DNA of 64,000 bases from NCBI RefSeq assembly GCF_003852525.1, contig NZ_QAJL01000001.1, positions 1,389,133 to 1,453,132 of the forward strand. The letters are read 5' to 3'. The translations under genes were made by a program, and so were the position numbers. A model generated the notes under the pieces. That model saw nothing but the letters and a program-made list of their open reading frames with translations, had not been told where the DNA came from and did no database searches. The stretch's first letter is position 1, and every line of letters begins with the position of its first letter. Positions 34,372 to 43,416 of this stretch are shown here, in pieces. The stretch comes from Pedobacter sp. KBW06 (GTDB lineage Bacteria; Bacteroidota; Bacteroidia; Sphingobacteriales; Sphingobacteriaceae).

Positions 34372-35597
34372 AAATAGGTAGAGATTCCAAACTGCAGGGC
34401 AGCACTTCTTACCGAAGGGTTGCCCAGAAGGTCTTTTTGCCCCTGAGCCCGGTAATTCAACCTCAGCACCGTTTGTGCTTTTGGTCTGAAACTGATTCCC
34501 GGCATTATACTCCAGAGTTCATCTGCAATGTTCCCGCCTGTTTCTCTAAATTTACCCACGTTCCAATCCACATATTCCAAACGACAGGCCAGGTTTAAGG
34601 TTGCATTTTGCCAACCCAGGATATTTCTTTTTAAAACCGGCTGAACGATATCTACAAAACCGCCTTGCTGTCTGGAACCAAACTGCTGTGTATAGGTTTT
34701 CGGAACATCGACATTTACCCAGGCCCATTCTCCGGTAATGAAAGTATTGAGCACCGGGATGCTGGTATTAAAATCGATGGCAAAAACCCTCAGCGCCCTT
34801 TTATCGTCTATAACTATTCCGTCGTCCTTCCATTTATTGTAGATGCCGCCCATATAAGACAAGCCTATTTCTCCTATTTTCTGATGCCTGAATGCAATTT
34901 TCCCCGTGATCAACGGCTCGCCGCTTGCAATCTCTTCAAAGCGTTCTGCATTCGCTTTCGATGCAGGCAGAAAGGTTTTGTTCTCCTTATTTGTGATAAT
35001 TGAATTGTCAAAACCACTGGAAGCATACAATTCATAACCAAACATCCAGTCTTTCTGGTAGTACTTTCCATAAATCCCAAATCCGGCATTACTCCAGGTA
35101 GCGGGCAACATTTGCGTCATGGCGATGGGGCGGTCTGTGAATTCCCATTTCGGGCCATCATGATTTTGGTTAAATGCCCCGATCGGGTTTACAATCATCC
35201 CTCCCCTCAGGTTCAATAAGGGATGCAGCTCAAAATCCAGTGCAGCGAACTCCACGGCAATCTCTTTTTCTGCCGGTTCAAATTCAATTTCCGACAGGAA
35301 TTTGATCTTTTTACCAATCGCAGAGGCGACAAATAAGGTCATGCGCCTGAATTGAAACTGATGGCCCTCAGACACCCCCTCCTTACCCATGTATTGCCAG
35401 TTTGCTTCCATGTAACCTCCCAGGGCTACCGGCAATTTACCCACTGCAGTAAATGGCCTGCTGTAGATCGCATCCATATTCAGTGCTTGTTTGCCGGTAT
35501 CTGCAACCTTAGTCTTTAAAAGCAGCGGATCAATCTGGGCCTTTGCCAGATGGGCTGATGCCAGGATGATCAGGCCGAGTGTATAGATCTTTTTCAT
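34368..35597 (-). CDS. OprP/OprO-like porin (phosphate-selective porin family)
   Basis: 409 residues with a signal peptide (1-20, ending LAKAQ). The remainder is a series of beta-strands with the look of the phosphate-selective porin O/P family (for example FLSEIEFEPAEKEIAVEFAA and LEYVDWNVGKFRETGG). It ends in Phe, as outer-membrane barrels do. It is the last gene of a three-gene run, and its start overlaps the Rieske gene stop as ATGA. A porin in an operon with redox proteins suggests transport of an oxidisable ion or metabolite, which is inference. Confidence 0.8.
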   Translation of the reverse strand: MKKIYTLGLIILASAHLAKAQIDPLLLKTKVADTGKQALNMDAIYSRPFTAVGKLPVALGGYMEANWQYMGKEGVSEGHQFQFRRMTLFVASAIGKKIKFLSEIEFEPAEKEIAVEFAALDFELHPLLNLRGGMIVNPIGAFNQNHDGPKWEFTDRPIAMTQMLPATWSNAGFGIYGKYYQKDWMFGYELYASSGFDNSIITNKENKTFLPASKANAERFEEIASGEPLITGKIAFRHQKIGEIGLSYMGGIYNKWKDDGIVIDDKRALRVFAIDFNTSIPVLNTFITGEWAWVNVDVPKTYTQQFGSRQQGGFVDIVQPVLKRNILGWQNATLNLACRLEYVDWNVGKFRETGGNIADELWSIMPGISFRPKAQTVLRLNYRAQGQKDLLGNPSVRSAALQFGISTYF

Positions 35598-36040
35598 ACT
35601 GCTTTAAGGGATATTTTGATTTGATTTTGTTCGATGATGACCGGAAAGGTTCGTAAATCGGTATCTGCCGGTCCATTTTGCATCAACCCTTTATTGTTAA
35701 ATTCGCTGCCATGCGCAGGACATTGCAGTTTGTCCCCAAATACCTGTAATTCTGCCCCAAGATGGGTACAGGCCATCCATAATGCGCTATAATTCTGTTC
35801 GTCAAACCGATAGACACAAATTGGATATTTCAATTGCTCATGGTTCAGAATGAGGTACTTTTTAAAATACTTCTTTCCTCCCCCACTCGTTTCAAAATCA
35901 GTTAAAGGAACCACAAGATCAGTCCCCATAATGGTTCCGGAACCTGTTTTTAAGGTACTGCAGCTCTCCAGAAATGCTGCCATACCAATCCCGCCCAGGC
36001 AGGCAAAGCCGCAGGTTTTTATAAAATCTTTTCTTTCCAT
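35594..36040 (-). CDS. Rieske [2Fe-2S] protein lacking the disulfide cysteines
   Basis: 148 residues. The cluster ligands are present: CTHLGA (Cys91, His93) and CPAHGS (Cys107, His110). In Rieske proteins of bc1 type the sequence is CTHLGC...CPCHGS, where the extra two Cys form a disulfide; here both are Ala (positions 96 and 109). The N-terminus (RKDFIKTCGFACLGGIGMAA followed by FLESC, Cys27) resembles an exported or lipid-anchored sequence of Tat-like character. It would carry electrons in the periplasm, probably at low potential. It is coupled by 2-4 nt junctions to the di-heme cytochrome and porin genes. Confidence 0.85.
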   Translation of the reverse strand: MERKDFIKTCGFACLGGIGMAAFLESCSTLKTGSGTIMGTDLVVPLTDFETSGGGKKYFKKYLILNHEQLKYPICVYRFDEQNYSALWMACTHLGAELQVFGDKLQCPAHGSEFNNKGLMQNGPADTDLRTFPVIIEQNQIKISLKAV

Positions 36041-36042
36041 TG

Positions 36043-37245
36043 TTACAGTGATTTTAAGAACTTAAGGATGGCCTTTTTGTCTGCATCCGAAAGTTTAACA
36101 AATTCATTCCTGGCGCGACTGCCTTCTCCTCCATGCAGCAATATCGCTTCTTCAATACTTTTGGCCCTGCCATCATGCATCAGATGGTAAGTTCCGCCCT
36201 GCGAGTTTGGCGAAAGCCCGAGACCCCATAATGGCGGCGTCCTCCATTCAAAGGTCTTAGCTGAGCCTTCTGTATAACCATCGTCCAAACCAGGCCCCAT
36301 ATCGTGTAATAACAAATCGGTATAAGGATGAAAAACCTGATGTGATAAAGCCCCAACCGGAGAAAAGCCTGTTTTCAAATCCGGGCGGTGACAGCCTCCG
36401 CAGTTGATCTGATCAAACAGGAGCCGTCCTTTTTGTACTTCCGCATCATTCGGATTGCGTGGGATCGGCGCTTTAAGCGTCTGTAAATAAAACACCACAT
36501 TGTTTACCGTTTGCGTGGAGATTTCCGGATCAATCACCAGCCGGCTATAGGCATCAACAGGGTCAAAGCTGGAGGTAATCCCGATATCCTGGTTGTAAGC
36601 ATTCACCGTTTGATGAAGCAGGTTATACGCAGCCGCTTTTTTACCAAAACGATGAATATATTTTCCGTTTTTCGGAATTGCATGGTTAAAAGGAAGGACA
36701 TAAGCGGGAAAATTTGCATAATTCGGAACTCCGGAAATGCCATCCTTATCGAGGTCCTCAGGATCAGACATTGCCAGAAGGTCTTCATCAGTCACCAGCT
36801 CCAGAAAGCCCAGACCTGTATTTGCCGGAGGTGTAAATTTCGAAAAGGTAGCCCCTGCCGGGATTTGTTCCGGCAGAAATCCGGGAATCGCCCTGTTTTG
36901 CAATTGCGGGCCTCCCTGCTCTAAAAATTTATTGCCGGTTTCATCAGTCTGTCCAAAACGGGTAAGCGTGGTAAAAGGATGTCCTTTTCCGTCTCCCGCA
37001 TGGCAACTGCCACAACTGGTGGCTACAAAAGCGGGGCCGAGGCCTTTTTCCGGAGTGAAAATCTCATCATTAAAAGCAACGTCCCCGGATAGAAACCTTT
37101 GGCTTTGCTCATAGTTCAGGCCCGCCACGGGCCCATCCAGCAATTGATCATCTGCAGGTGCAGGAGGCAGGACCTTTTCACAGGATACCATCATCATTGC
37201 GCTGGCAATGATAGAAGTAGATAAAAAAAATAGTCTGGTTGGCAT
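36043..37245 (-). CDS. Di-heme oxidoreductase-like cytochrome c (DHOR family) lipoprotein
   Basis: 400 residues with a lipoprotein signal (MMMVSC, Cys22). Two c-type heme sites are seen: CGSCH at residues 78-82 and CGGCH at 282-286. Between them is a DLDKDGISG calcium-like loop. This layout is that of the DHOR/DUF1111 family of putative thiol or di-heme oxidoreductases. It is the first gene of the operon; the Rieske gene follows 2 nt later, so electrons may pass between them. Two repeat elements lie in its upstream region. Substrate unknown. Confidence 0.8.
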   Translation of the reverse strand: MPTRLFFLSTSIIASAMMMVSCEKVLPPAPADDQLLDGPVAGLNYEQSQRFLSGDVAFNDEIFTPEKGLGPAFVATSCGSCHAGDGKGHPFTTLTRFGQTDETGNKFLEQGGPQLQNRAIPGFLPEQIPAGATFSKFTPPANTGLGFLELVTDEDLLAMSDPEDLDKDGISGVPNYANFPAYVLPFNHAIPKNGKYIHRFGKKAAAYNLLHQTVNAYNQDIGITSSFDPVDAYSRLVIDPEISTQTVNNVVFYLQTLKAPIPRNPNDAEVQKGRLLFDQINCGGCHRPDLKTGFSPVGALSHQVFHPYTDLLLHDMGPGLDDGYTEGSAKTFEWRTPPLWGLGLSPNSQGGTYHLMHDGRAKSIEEAILLHGGEGSRARNEFVKLSDADKKAILKFLKSL

Positions 37246-37267
37246 TTTGGTTGTTTGATTATTTCAC

Positions 37268-37323
37268 AAATCTAATTATATAGTTAGATTTTCAAAATAA
37301 AATTGTTAGATAAACCTAACAAT
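37268..37323 (-). promoter_or_regulatory. Two inverted repeats upstream of the di-heme/Rieske/porin operon
   Basis: First repeat: AAATCTAA (37268-37275) and TTAGATTT (37284-37291). Second: ATTGTTAG (37302-37309) and CTAACAAT (37316-37323). Both contain GTTAGAT, at 37283 and 37305, which is 22 bp or two helix turns apart. They lie 23-78 nt upstream of the di-heme gene, as expected for operators. Confidence 0.55.
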
Positions 37324-37458
37324 AATTAAAAGGCAAGACATAAACCCAGTCTACGATCATAAAAATAAGGAATCAGCATCCGATATATTCAGATAATATC
37401 CGGCAGTTATAGAGAAATTGATTAAAGAAAATACTACATTGAATCATAAAATCTGACA

Positions 37459-38502
37459 ATGGAACCTACAGACGTAAAAATATCCCGTAAGAAACCGGTT
37501 TTCCCGGTTTCCGCTGCTTTGCAGAAATATCTGAAAAGCTATCAGCGGGATTCCAAACTTCCGATCACGTATAATGATTTGCTGATGTTTAACGAGTCTT
37601 ACCCCATTATGGATAAAAATGGCAAAGACACACTCTGGGAAGGTCCGATATATCCCTCCGATCAGCTGGAAAACCTGCACAATGGTTTAAAAGTGATTTA
37701 TGCCAATCTAAAGGCCTCTGGAAACCTGCGGATCGTTCAGCATAAGTATATTGATAAGATTGAATATTGCACTTTTGGGAATACCCATCCTTTCCGTGTC
37801 AGGATAGTAAACCGCTTAAATGATGTATACGATTATTTTTATGTTAAAAAAGCAGATGCTTCCAGAATTTACGGACTTGAGATGGAAGAGATCCTTTCTC
37901 CGAACCAGGTCAATTATCTGGTAGACCGGGAAACCCTGATTGAAGAGCACATTGCCGGAATCCCTGGTGATGTTTTTGCAAAAACATACCTGTATAACCC
38001 GGAGTATAACCAGACCAGGATTGCCAAAGAGTTTGTGAAATTTAACGAACGTTGCCTCGTGATGTTGCTGGGCGACATGAGGGCCTACAATTTTGTGGTA
38101 CAGATCACGCCGGATTTCGACGATATTCAATTCAGGATCAGGGCCATTGATTTTGATCAGCAGTTTTACGAAGGCAATGTAAAAGTATATTTACCCCAGT
38201 TTTTCAAGGAAAATTTCCCTTATGTCAAACTGTGTATGGAAGAACTGACAGACAAGACTTTCCTGCAATATCAGCAGGAGGAAAAATCGTCCATACTACA
38301 TCGTGTACGAAGTGAAAGACACCGGCTGGCTGATTTAAGAGATGTATCCAATGCCGATGTCTTAACAACTGCAGAAAATACAAATACCTTAAAAATAGGC
38401 ATGGCGGAACATTTTGCAGATCCGAATTACCTGGAATGTAAAACGATGACAGACATTATTGAGCTAAATGTTAAAAACATCATCCGGCAGGTAAAGCTAT
38501 AA
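37459..38502 (+). CDS. Protein of unknown function with kinase-like motifs
   Basis: 347 residues, cytoplasmic (no signal or membrane segment). I do not recognise a named family. The segments are laid out like an atypical kinase: a Lys pair in YFYVKKAD (130-131), a Glu-rich helix (GLEMEEIL), a hinge-like LIEEHIAGIPGD (160-171), GDMRAYN (205-211) like a catalytic loop with Asp and Asn, and AIDFD (229-233) like a metal-binding DFG. HipA-, CotH- and APH-type kinases share such spacing. It is monocistronic, divergent from the di-heme operon. Kinase activity is inference from motif order only. Confidence 0.55.
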   Translation: MEPTDVKISRKKPVFPVSAALQKYLKSYQRDSKLPITYNDLLMFNESYPIMDKNGKDTLWEGPIYPSDQLENLHNGLKVIYANLKASGNLRIVQHKYIDKIEYCTFGNTHPFRVRIVNRLNDVYDYFYVKKADASRIYGLEMEEILSPNQVNYLVDRETLIEEHIAGIPGDVFAKTYLYNPEYNQTRIAKEFVKFNERCLVMLLGDMRAYNFVVQITPDFDDIQFRIRAIDFDQQFYEGNVKVYLPQFFKENFPYVKLCMEELTDKTFLQYQQEEKSSILHRVRSERHRLADLRDVSNADVLTTAENTNTLKIGMAEHFADPNYLECKTMTDIIELNVKNIIRQVKL

Positions 38503-38526
38503 TTCGGGTTTGTAAACCTGACTACA

Positions 38527-38536
38527 CAAACGTTTG
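38527..38536. promoter_or_regulatory. LacI-family-type operator (first copy)
   Basis: Perfect palindrome CAAACGTTTG with a central CG, within TACACAAACGTTTGCGTA. It lies 396 nt upstream of the M60 gene and just past the preceding gene. Confidence 0.55.
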
Positions 38537-38742
38537 CGTAGTCAGCAGTCAGAATTTCACTATAAACGCCTGATATCCTGACAAAAAGCAATTTTAAAGA
38601 AAAGGAAAATATCTGGCAGAAATCCCTGCATTCATGTCCTGATCATGGCCAATAGTGGTCAATTCCATCATTTCCGCAGCCTTTCAGACTGCTCTTCAGA
38701 CCTTCCATCCCTCTGGTATCTAACTGGTGATCAAGTGCTCAT

Positions 38743-38754
38743 GCAAACGTTTGC
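38743..38754. promoter_or_regulatory. LacI-family-type operator (second copy)
   Basis: Perfect 12-nt palindrome GCAAACGTTTGC, 178 nt upstream of the M60 gene. It has the same core as the copy at 38527 and resembles the PurR/LacI consensus. Confidence 0.6.
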
Positions 38755-38931
38755 GCTAAGCTTTCGCCCGGTCTTTAAAGACATTATTTGTAAATTCTAT
38801 CAGCACTAATCCCGCTGTCCTCAGAGACCGGGGAAGAAGTCAATACCTTAAACTGACCATTTAAAACCGCAGGTATGAAATAAGGACAACCTATTAACCA
38901 TTAAAACCTAACCTAATCAATCCCAACCAAC

Positions 38932-40764
38932 ATGAATTTAAAACCTCTAAACTTTCTCAGTGCCATCATCGTATGTATGGTGCTTTCCAGTGGATGCAAA
39001 CAACAAAAAATACTCCCTGAACAAAACACGACCGCCCATGATAAAACCGCGGCGAACAGCAATAACCCCAATATCAATACGACCATTGGAACCAATATTC
39101 AGGTCTTCAATGAATTAAAATCGGGTACAGCCGAAGGCACCCGCCTGAACATCACCCCCTGGTCTGATTTCGACGCAACCGGTTTTTACCTCGCACCCAA
39201 TGCAACCTTACAGGTCACGGTGGATCAACTTACCGGAACTGCAAAGCCAAAGATCCTGATCGGGACCTATTCCAGGTATGAAGTAAAAAATAATCCTCAG
39301 GAATTTGCTTTAACTACCGGAACGAACAACATCACTGCCGATCAGTATGGAGGCCTGATCTGGGTTCGTTTTGGCACCTCAGGCACACCTTCATCCAGCG
39401 CAAGGATCACTTTTGTAAGCGGTCATCAAAGGGTACCGGTGTATATTAAAAATCAAACCACTCCTGCCGACTGGGCCAATCAGCTTTCTACCTATACCAG
39501 TTCGCCTGATGTGATTCTTATGGGGGATCGCGTGTATCAGGTATATTCCAGAACAAGAGCGGTAAATACACAAAGCCAGGACAATAATTATGTGCTGAGC
39601 AAAGCCGATCAGACGATGGAAGTCGAGGATGCTTTTAGTGGAATGGATGGTTCTGCTCCCCAGCATCAGTTAAATGTGAATCAGCGCATGCTGATGACCG
39701 AGAACGATGGTTCAGGCTGGATGTTTGCTACCTGGTATCGCACGGCTTATGTTACCGCAGCGGCACCTGCAGCCTTTACCGCCAGTATTGGCAGCGTTGA
39801 CGGATGGGGCCCATGGCATGAACTGGGCCATATGCACCAGCAGGCTGCCTGGAAATGGAGTACCCTGGGTGAAGTCACCGTAAACATCTACAGTCTGGCT
39901 GTGGAACGTGCCATGGGCGTCAGTCCTTCGAGGCTTAAACGCGATAATGTATGGCCTGCCGTTGCCACTTACCTGGCGAATACCAGTCCCTCCAAAGATT
40001 TTAACAGCGATGCCATTATGACCAATGGCACCTGGGTAAGACTGGCGATGTTCCAGCAGCTATGGATGGCTTTCGGTGATAATTTTTACAAGGACCTGCA
40101 CAAAATAACCCGTGTTGAACTGCCCAATGTGAGCACTAACGCCGAAAAAATGCGCTACTTTATGCTCAAATCCTGCAGTGTATCAGGCCGGAACCTGAGC
40201 AATTTCTTCAGAAAATGGGGTTTTCTGGTCAACGAAAGTGTATACACCGAAATTGCAGGTCTAGGTTTACCTCAGCCGCTCGTAGAGCCGAGTACCTTAA
40301 GCGAAGACAATACCGGTATTGAATCCGGCGCAACTTATAAACTCATCTCCGCGGTAAACAACACCAGTCTGGTTGATGTTTCAGGAAGTGGTACTGCCAA
40401 TGGCACATTGGTGGCACTTTGGAGCAATAATAACCCCAGTACGCTGAACCAGCAATGGAAAGTAACCAGTGTTGGCAGTGGCTATTACAAATTACAGCCT
40501 TTACATGCCCTGACTAAAGTAATGGATGTTACCGGAGGAGTCAGTACCAATGGCACACAGATCCAACTCTATAACGATGCAGGTACAGATGGACAAAAAT
40601 GGCAGATCAAGGATGTAGGAGCAGGTTATTACAGCCTTGTTCCTGCCTGTGCGCCATTGTCTCAACTGGACGTTAACGGAGGTTTTACGGCAGGAGGAAC
40701 CAAAATTCAAATATGGACCGCAAGCTCCGGGAACTCACAAAAATTCAAATTTGTGAAACAATAA
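38932..40764 (+). CDS. M60 family metallopeptidase (mucinase-like) with ricin-type lectin domain, lipoprotein
   Basis: 610 residues with a lipoprotein signal (LSSGC, Cys22). A beta-rich N-terminal part (about 55-170) fits the M60-like accessory domain. The zinc site is HELGH at 296-300, followed by Glu314 in GEVTVN, matching the HExxH...E pattern of M60/enhancin peptidases, which cut mucin-type glycoproteins. The last 150 residues (from about 455) hold a ricin B-type beta-trefoil with QxW repeats (NQQWKV, GQKWQI, SQKFKF) that would bind glycans. It is probably on the cell surface. LacI-type operators lie upstream; a terminator follows. Confidence 0.9.
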   Translation: MNLKPLNFLSAIIVCMVLSSGCKQQKILPEQNTTAHDKTAANSNNPNINTTIGTNIQVFNELKSGTAEGTRLNITPWSDFDATGFYLAPNATLQVTVDQLTGTAKPKILIGTYSRYEVKNNPQEFALTTGTNNITADQYGGLIWVRFGTSGTPSSSARITFVSGHQRVPVYIKNQTTPADWANQLSTYTSSPDVILMGDRVYQVYSRTRAVNTQSQDNNYVLSKADQTMEVEDAFSGMDGSAPQHQLNVNQRMLMTENDGSGWMFATWYRTAYVTAAAPAAFTASIGSVDGWGPWHELGHMHQQAAWKWSTLGEVTVNIYSLAVERAMGVSPSRLKRDNVWPAVATYLANTSPSKDFNSDAIMTNGTWVRLAMFQQLWMAFGDNFYKDLHKITRVELPNVSTNAEKMRYFMLKSCSVSGRNLSNFFRKWGFLVNESVYTEIAGLGLPQPLVEPSTLSEDNTGIESGATYKLISAVNNTSLVDVSGSGTANGTLVALWSNNNPSTLNQQWKVTSVGSGYYKLQPLHALTKVMDVTGGVSTNGTQIQLYNDAGTDGQKWQIKDVGAGYYSLVPACAPLSQLDVNGGFTAGGTKIQIWTASSGNSQKFKFVKQ

Positions 40765-40794
40765 TTAAAGCTCCCTTATTTCGGTTTAAATGGA

Positions 40795-40824
40795 AAAGCA
40801 TCAGGAAATCCTGGTGCTTTTTTT
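40795..40824 (+). terminator. Intrinsic terminator of the M60 gene
   Basis: An inverted repeat AAAGCATCAGGA/TCCTGGTGCTTT (one G-T pair) followed by a run of T. Confidence 0.8.
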
Positions 40825-40853
40825 ATATCACCCAAAAACAACACAACACACTG

Positions 40854-40885
40854 TTTGTAATTAATCTAAATAAAGACTTACTTTG
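40854..40885 (+). promoter_or_regulatory. Possible promoter of the siderophore receptor gene
   Basis: TTTG at 40854-40857 as a -33 box and TACTTTG at 40879-40885 as a -7 box, one base shorter than TAnnTTTG, 21 nt between. The start codon is 39 nt further on. Confidence 0.35.
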
Positions 40886-40924
40886 TGCCTAAATATTATT
40901 TAAACCATAAAAATATACGCGTAT

Positions 40925-43315
40925 ATGAAATTTTTACGAATCCTGTTGTTATTGAGTATCAGCTTTAATCTTGCCATGGCACAACAAAGTGCGGGGATAA
41001 AGGGAAGGGTGACGACCGCTGATGGACATGGGGCAGGTTATGTTTCTGTTAAATTATTGGGAAAACCGTTTGGGGCAACCACAGATAAAAATGGTGATTA
41101 TACCATAGAGAAGGTAACTCCGGGAAAATATACCATTAAGGTCAGCGCAATTGGCTTATCTTCACAAACAAGGTCGATAGAGATAAGTCCTTCTGTTGTC
41201 ATCACTGCTGATTTCATCCTGAATGAAAAGCTAAGTACCCTTACTGAGGTCAACATTTCTACCAACAAAAGGAAATATAAAACCGATAAGGTTTCTACTT
41301 CCTTAAGGTTAGCGGCACCATTGCTGGAAATCCCACAAAATATTCAGGTGGTCACTTCCGCAGCATTGGCAGATCAGCAGATCATCAGTATGAGCGATGG
41401 TTTGATCCGAAATGTGAGCGGCGCAGTAAGACTGGAACACTGGGGTGATTTATATGCCAATATCCTGATGCGTGGATCACAAATCCAGGCGTTTAGAAAT
41501 GGCTTTAACGTAGTGAGCTCTTTTTGGGGGCCACTTACCGAAGACATGAGTTCTGTAGACCATATTGAATTTGTAAAAGGCCCTGCAGGATTTATGCTGG
41601 CCAATGGTGATCCGAGCGGTCTGTATAACGTAGTGACTAAAAAGCCTACGGGAGAAACCAAAGGAGAAGTCACCATGACTTTAGGAAGTTACGATCTATA
41701 CCGCACAGCTGTAGACCTGGACGGAAAATTAAGTACGGACGGGCGTTTATTGTATCGCCTGAATGCAGCCGGACAGAACAAAAAATCACATCGTGCCAAT
41801 GAATTCAACAACAGGTATAGCTTTGCTCCTGTAATTTCTTACCAGTTGGACGAGAAGACTAAAATCACTGCAGAGTATACACTTCAATATGCAAAAATGA
41901 GTGACGTCGGTTCTTACTACGCCTTCTCCCCTTTTGGATACGGGACCTTACCTGTTAATTACACCGCAATGCCTCCGGGGCTGAGCCCGACAAGAATCAA
42001 TGACCACAGCGCTTTTCTGAGTCTGGAACATCAGTTGAATGACCAATGGAAATTAACCGCTCAGGGATCTTATTTCAACTATTCACAAAGCGGAACAAGC
42101 ATGTGGCCATCTGACGTAAATGCCCAGGGAAAAATGATCAGAGCTATAGGCATTTGGGATGCTAAAAGCGAAATGACAATGGGTCAGGTGTTCCTGAATG
42201 GCTCGGTTAAAACCGGTAGTGTTCAACACCGCATCCTTGCCGGACTGGACGTTGGTACGAAAGATTATATGGCAGATTGGGCACAAAACCATAAACTGGA
42301 TACTGTTGGCGGAGAATTTGACCCCTTAAACCCGGTATACGGAGCACCTGCAAACGGTTACCCTCAGTATGACCGTACATTGGATTTACCAGCAAGAGCT
42401 GTTAAAGCAGGTGGAATAATGGATCAGAGATACAGTGGAATTTATGTTCAGGACGAACTTGGTTTTCTTGAAAACAGGATCCGCCTTACCCTTGCGGGAA
42501 GGTATACCTATGTGACGCAATCACAATGGGGCGGAGACCAAACCAAAGCAAAACACTTTAGCCCGCGCATAGGCCTAAGTGTGTCTGTAGATAAAAATTT
42601 ATCCGTATATGGTTTATACGATCAGGCATTTATCCCGCAGGGTGGAAAATTAGCTGGTGGGGGAAACATAAAACCGGTAACCGGAAACAATATGGAAATC
42701 GGCGTAAAGAAGGATTGGTTTGATGGCAAATGGAATACCACCATTTCTGCTTACCGGATCATCAAGAAAAACGAGCTAACCGGAGATCCGAACAGTGCGC
42801 CAAACTCAGGATTGAGTGTGGTGCTTGGAGAAAAGACATCACAGGGGATAGAATTTGATTTAAAAGGAGAAGTCCTGACCGGATTAAATGCTATGGTTAA
42901 CTATGCCTATACTGATTCAAAAGTTACGGAAGCAACTGCCGGAACGAGCTTTATCAAAGGACAGCTGACTCCTGGTTTTGCCAAACATACCATCAACTCC
43001 TGGCTGGAATATAAAGTTCAGGATGGAGCATTAAAAGGAACAGGACTTTCAGGGAGCTTTACTTACCTGATTGACCGGGCAACAGCAAACTATAGCACTA
43101 CCAACCCGGAACAAAATTTACCGGATTACTTTAAATTGAATGCAGGTGCATTCTGGGAAAAAGACAAGATTAAGCTAACGCTGAATGTGTTCAATCTCTT
43201 AGATAAATATTTATACAGCGGAAGTTATTATACCAATTATTTCTCCTCGCCAGCCTATTCATGGCAAACAGAAGCACCAAGAAATTACAGGTTAACCCTC
43301 GCTTATAAATTCTAA
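40925..43315 (+). CDS. TonB-dependent siderophore receptor
   Basis: 796 residues with a signal peptide (1-20, ending NLAMAQ), a CarboxypepD_reg-like domain about 22-100, then a plug with IPQNIQVVTSAALADQQ and VEFVKGP-type DHIEFVKGPAGFMLANGDPS, and a barrel ending in Phe (RLTLAYKF). The IPQNIQV and GxPSGLYNVVTKKP phrases are hallmarks of FhuE/FpvA-type siderophore receptors. It imports a ferric siderophore across the outer membrane. It is monocistronic. No Fur box was identified with certainty. The exact siderophore cannot be told. Confidence 0.9.
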   Translation: MKFLRILLLLSISFNLAMAQQSAGIKGRVTTADGHGAGYVSVKLLGKPFGATTDKNGDYTIEKVTPGKYTIKVSAIGLSSQTRSIEISPSVVITADFILNEKLSTLTEVNISTNKRKYKTDKVSTSLRLAAPLLEIPQNIQVVTSAALADQQIISMSDGLIRNVSGAVRLEHWGDLYANILMRGSQIQAFRNGFNVVSSFWGPLTEDMSSVDHIEFVKGPAGFMLANGDPSGLYNVVTKKPTGETKGEVTMTLGSYDLYRTAVDLDGKLSTDGRLLYRLNAAGQNKKSHRANEFNNRYSFAPVISYQLDEKTKITAEYTLQYAKMSDVGSYYAFSPFGYGTLPVNYTAMPPGLSPTRINDHSAFLSLEHQLNDQWKLTAQGSYFNYSQSGTSMWPSDVNAQGKMIRAIGIWDAKSEMTMGQVFLNGSVKTGSVQHRILAGLDVGTKDYMADWAQNHKLDTVGGEFDPLNPVYGAPANGYPQYDRTLDLPARAVKAGGIMDQRYSGIYVQDELGFLENRIRLTLAGRYTYVTQSQWGGDQTKAKHFSPRIGLSVSVDKNLSVYGLYDQAFIPQGGKLAGGGNIKPVTGNNMEIGVKKDWFDGKWNTTISAYRIIKKNELTGDPNSAPNSGLSVVLGEKTSQGIEFDLKGEVLTGLNAMVNYAYTDSKVTEATAGTSFIKGQLTPGFAKHTINSWLEYKVQDGALKGTGLSGSFTYLIDRATANYSTTNPEQNLPDYFKLNAGAFWEKDKIKLTLNVFNLLDKYLYSGSYYTNYFSSPAYSWQTEAPRNYRLTLAYKF

Positions 43316-43347
43316 AGACCTTTCTACCTATGAAAAGCGAATTAACT

Positions 43348-43382
43348 CCAGCAAGCCAGCCTATGCCGCTGATGCTTGCTGG
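43348..43382 (+). terminator. Stem-loop after the siderophore receptor gene
   Basis: Perfect 9-bp arms CCAGCAAGC (43348-43356) and GCTTGCTGG (43374-43382), with an inner CAGC/GCTG pairing. No T run follows in either direction, so it may protect or pause rather than terminate. Confidence 0.45.
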
Positions 43383-43416
43383 ATTAATCGTTAGCTGCTA
43401 TAAAATAAACCTCCTC

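Larger units (their letters stand above)
38503..38931. other. Intergenic region with LacI-type operators, no gene
   Basis: 429 nt between the unknown-function gene and the M60 peptidase gene. Its main contents are two CAAACGTTTG palindromes (listed separately). I saw no small gene and no exact TAnnTTTG box. Confidence 0.5.

Noticed and set aside
35850..36065. A plus-strand frame antisense to the Rieske gene
   Set aside because: Shadow frame that crosses the junction of two well-supported genes.
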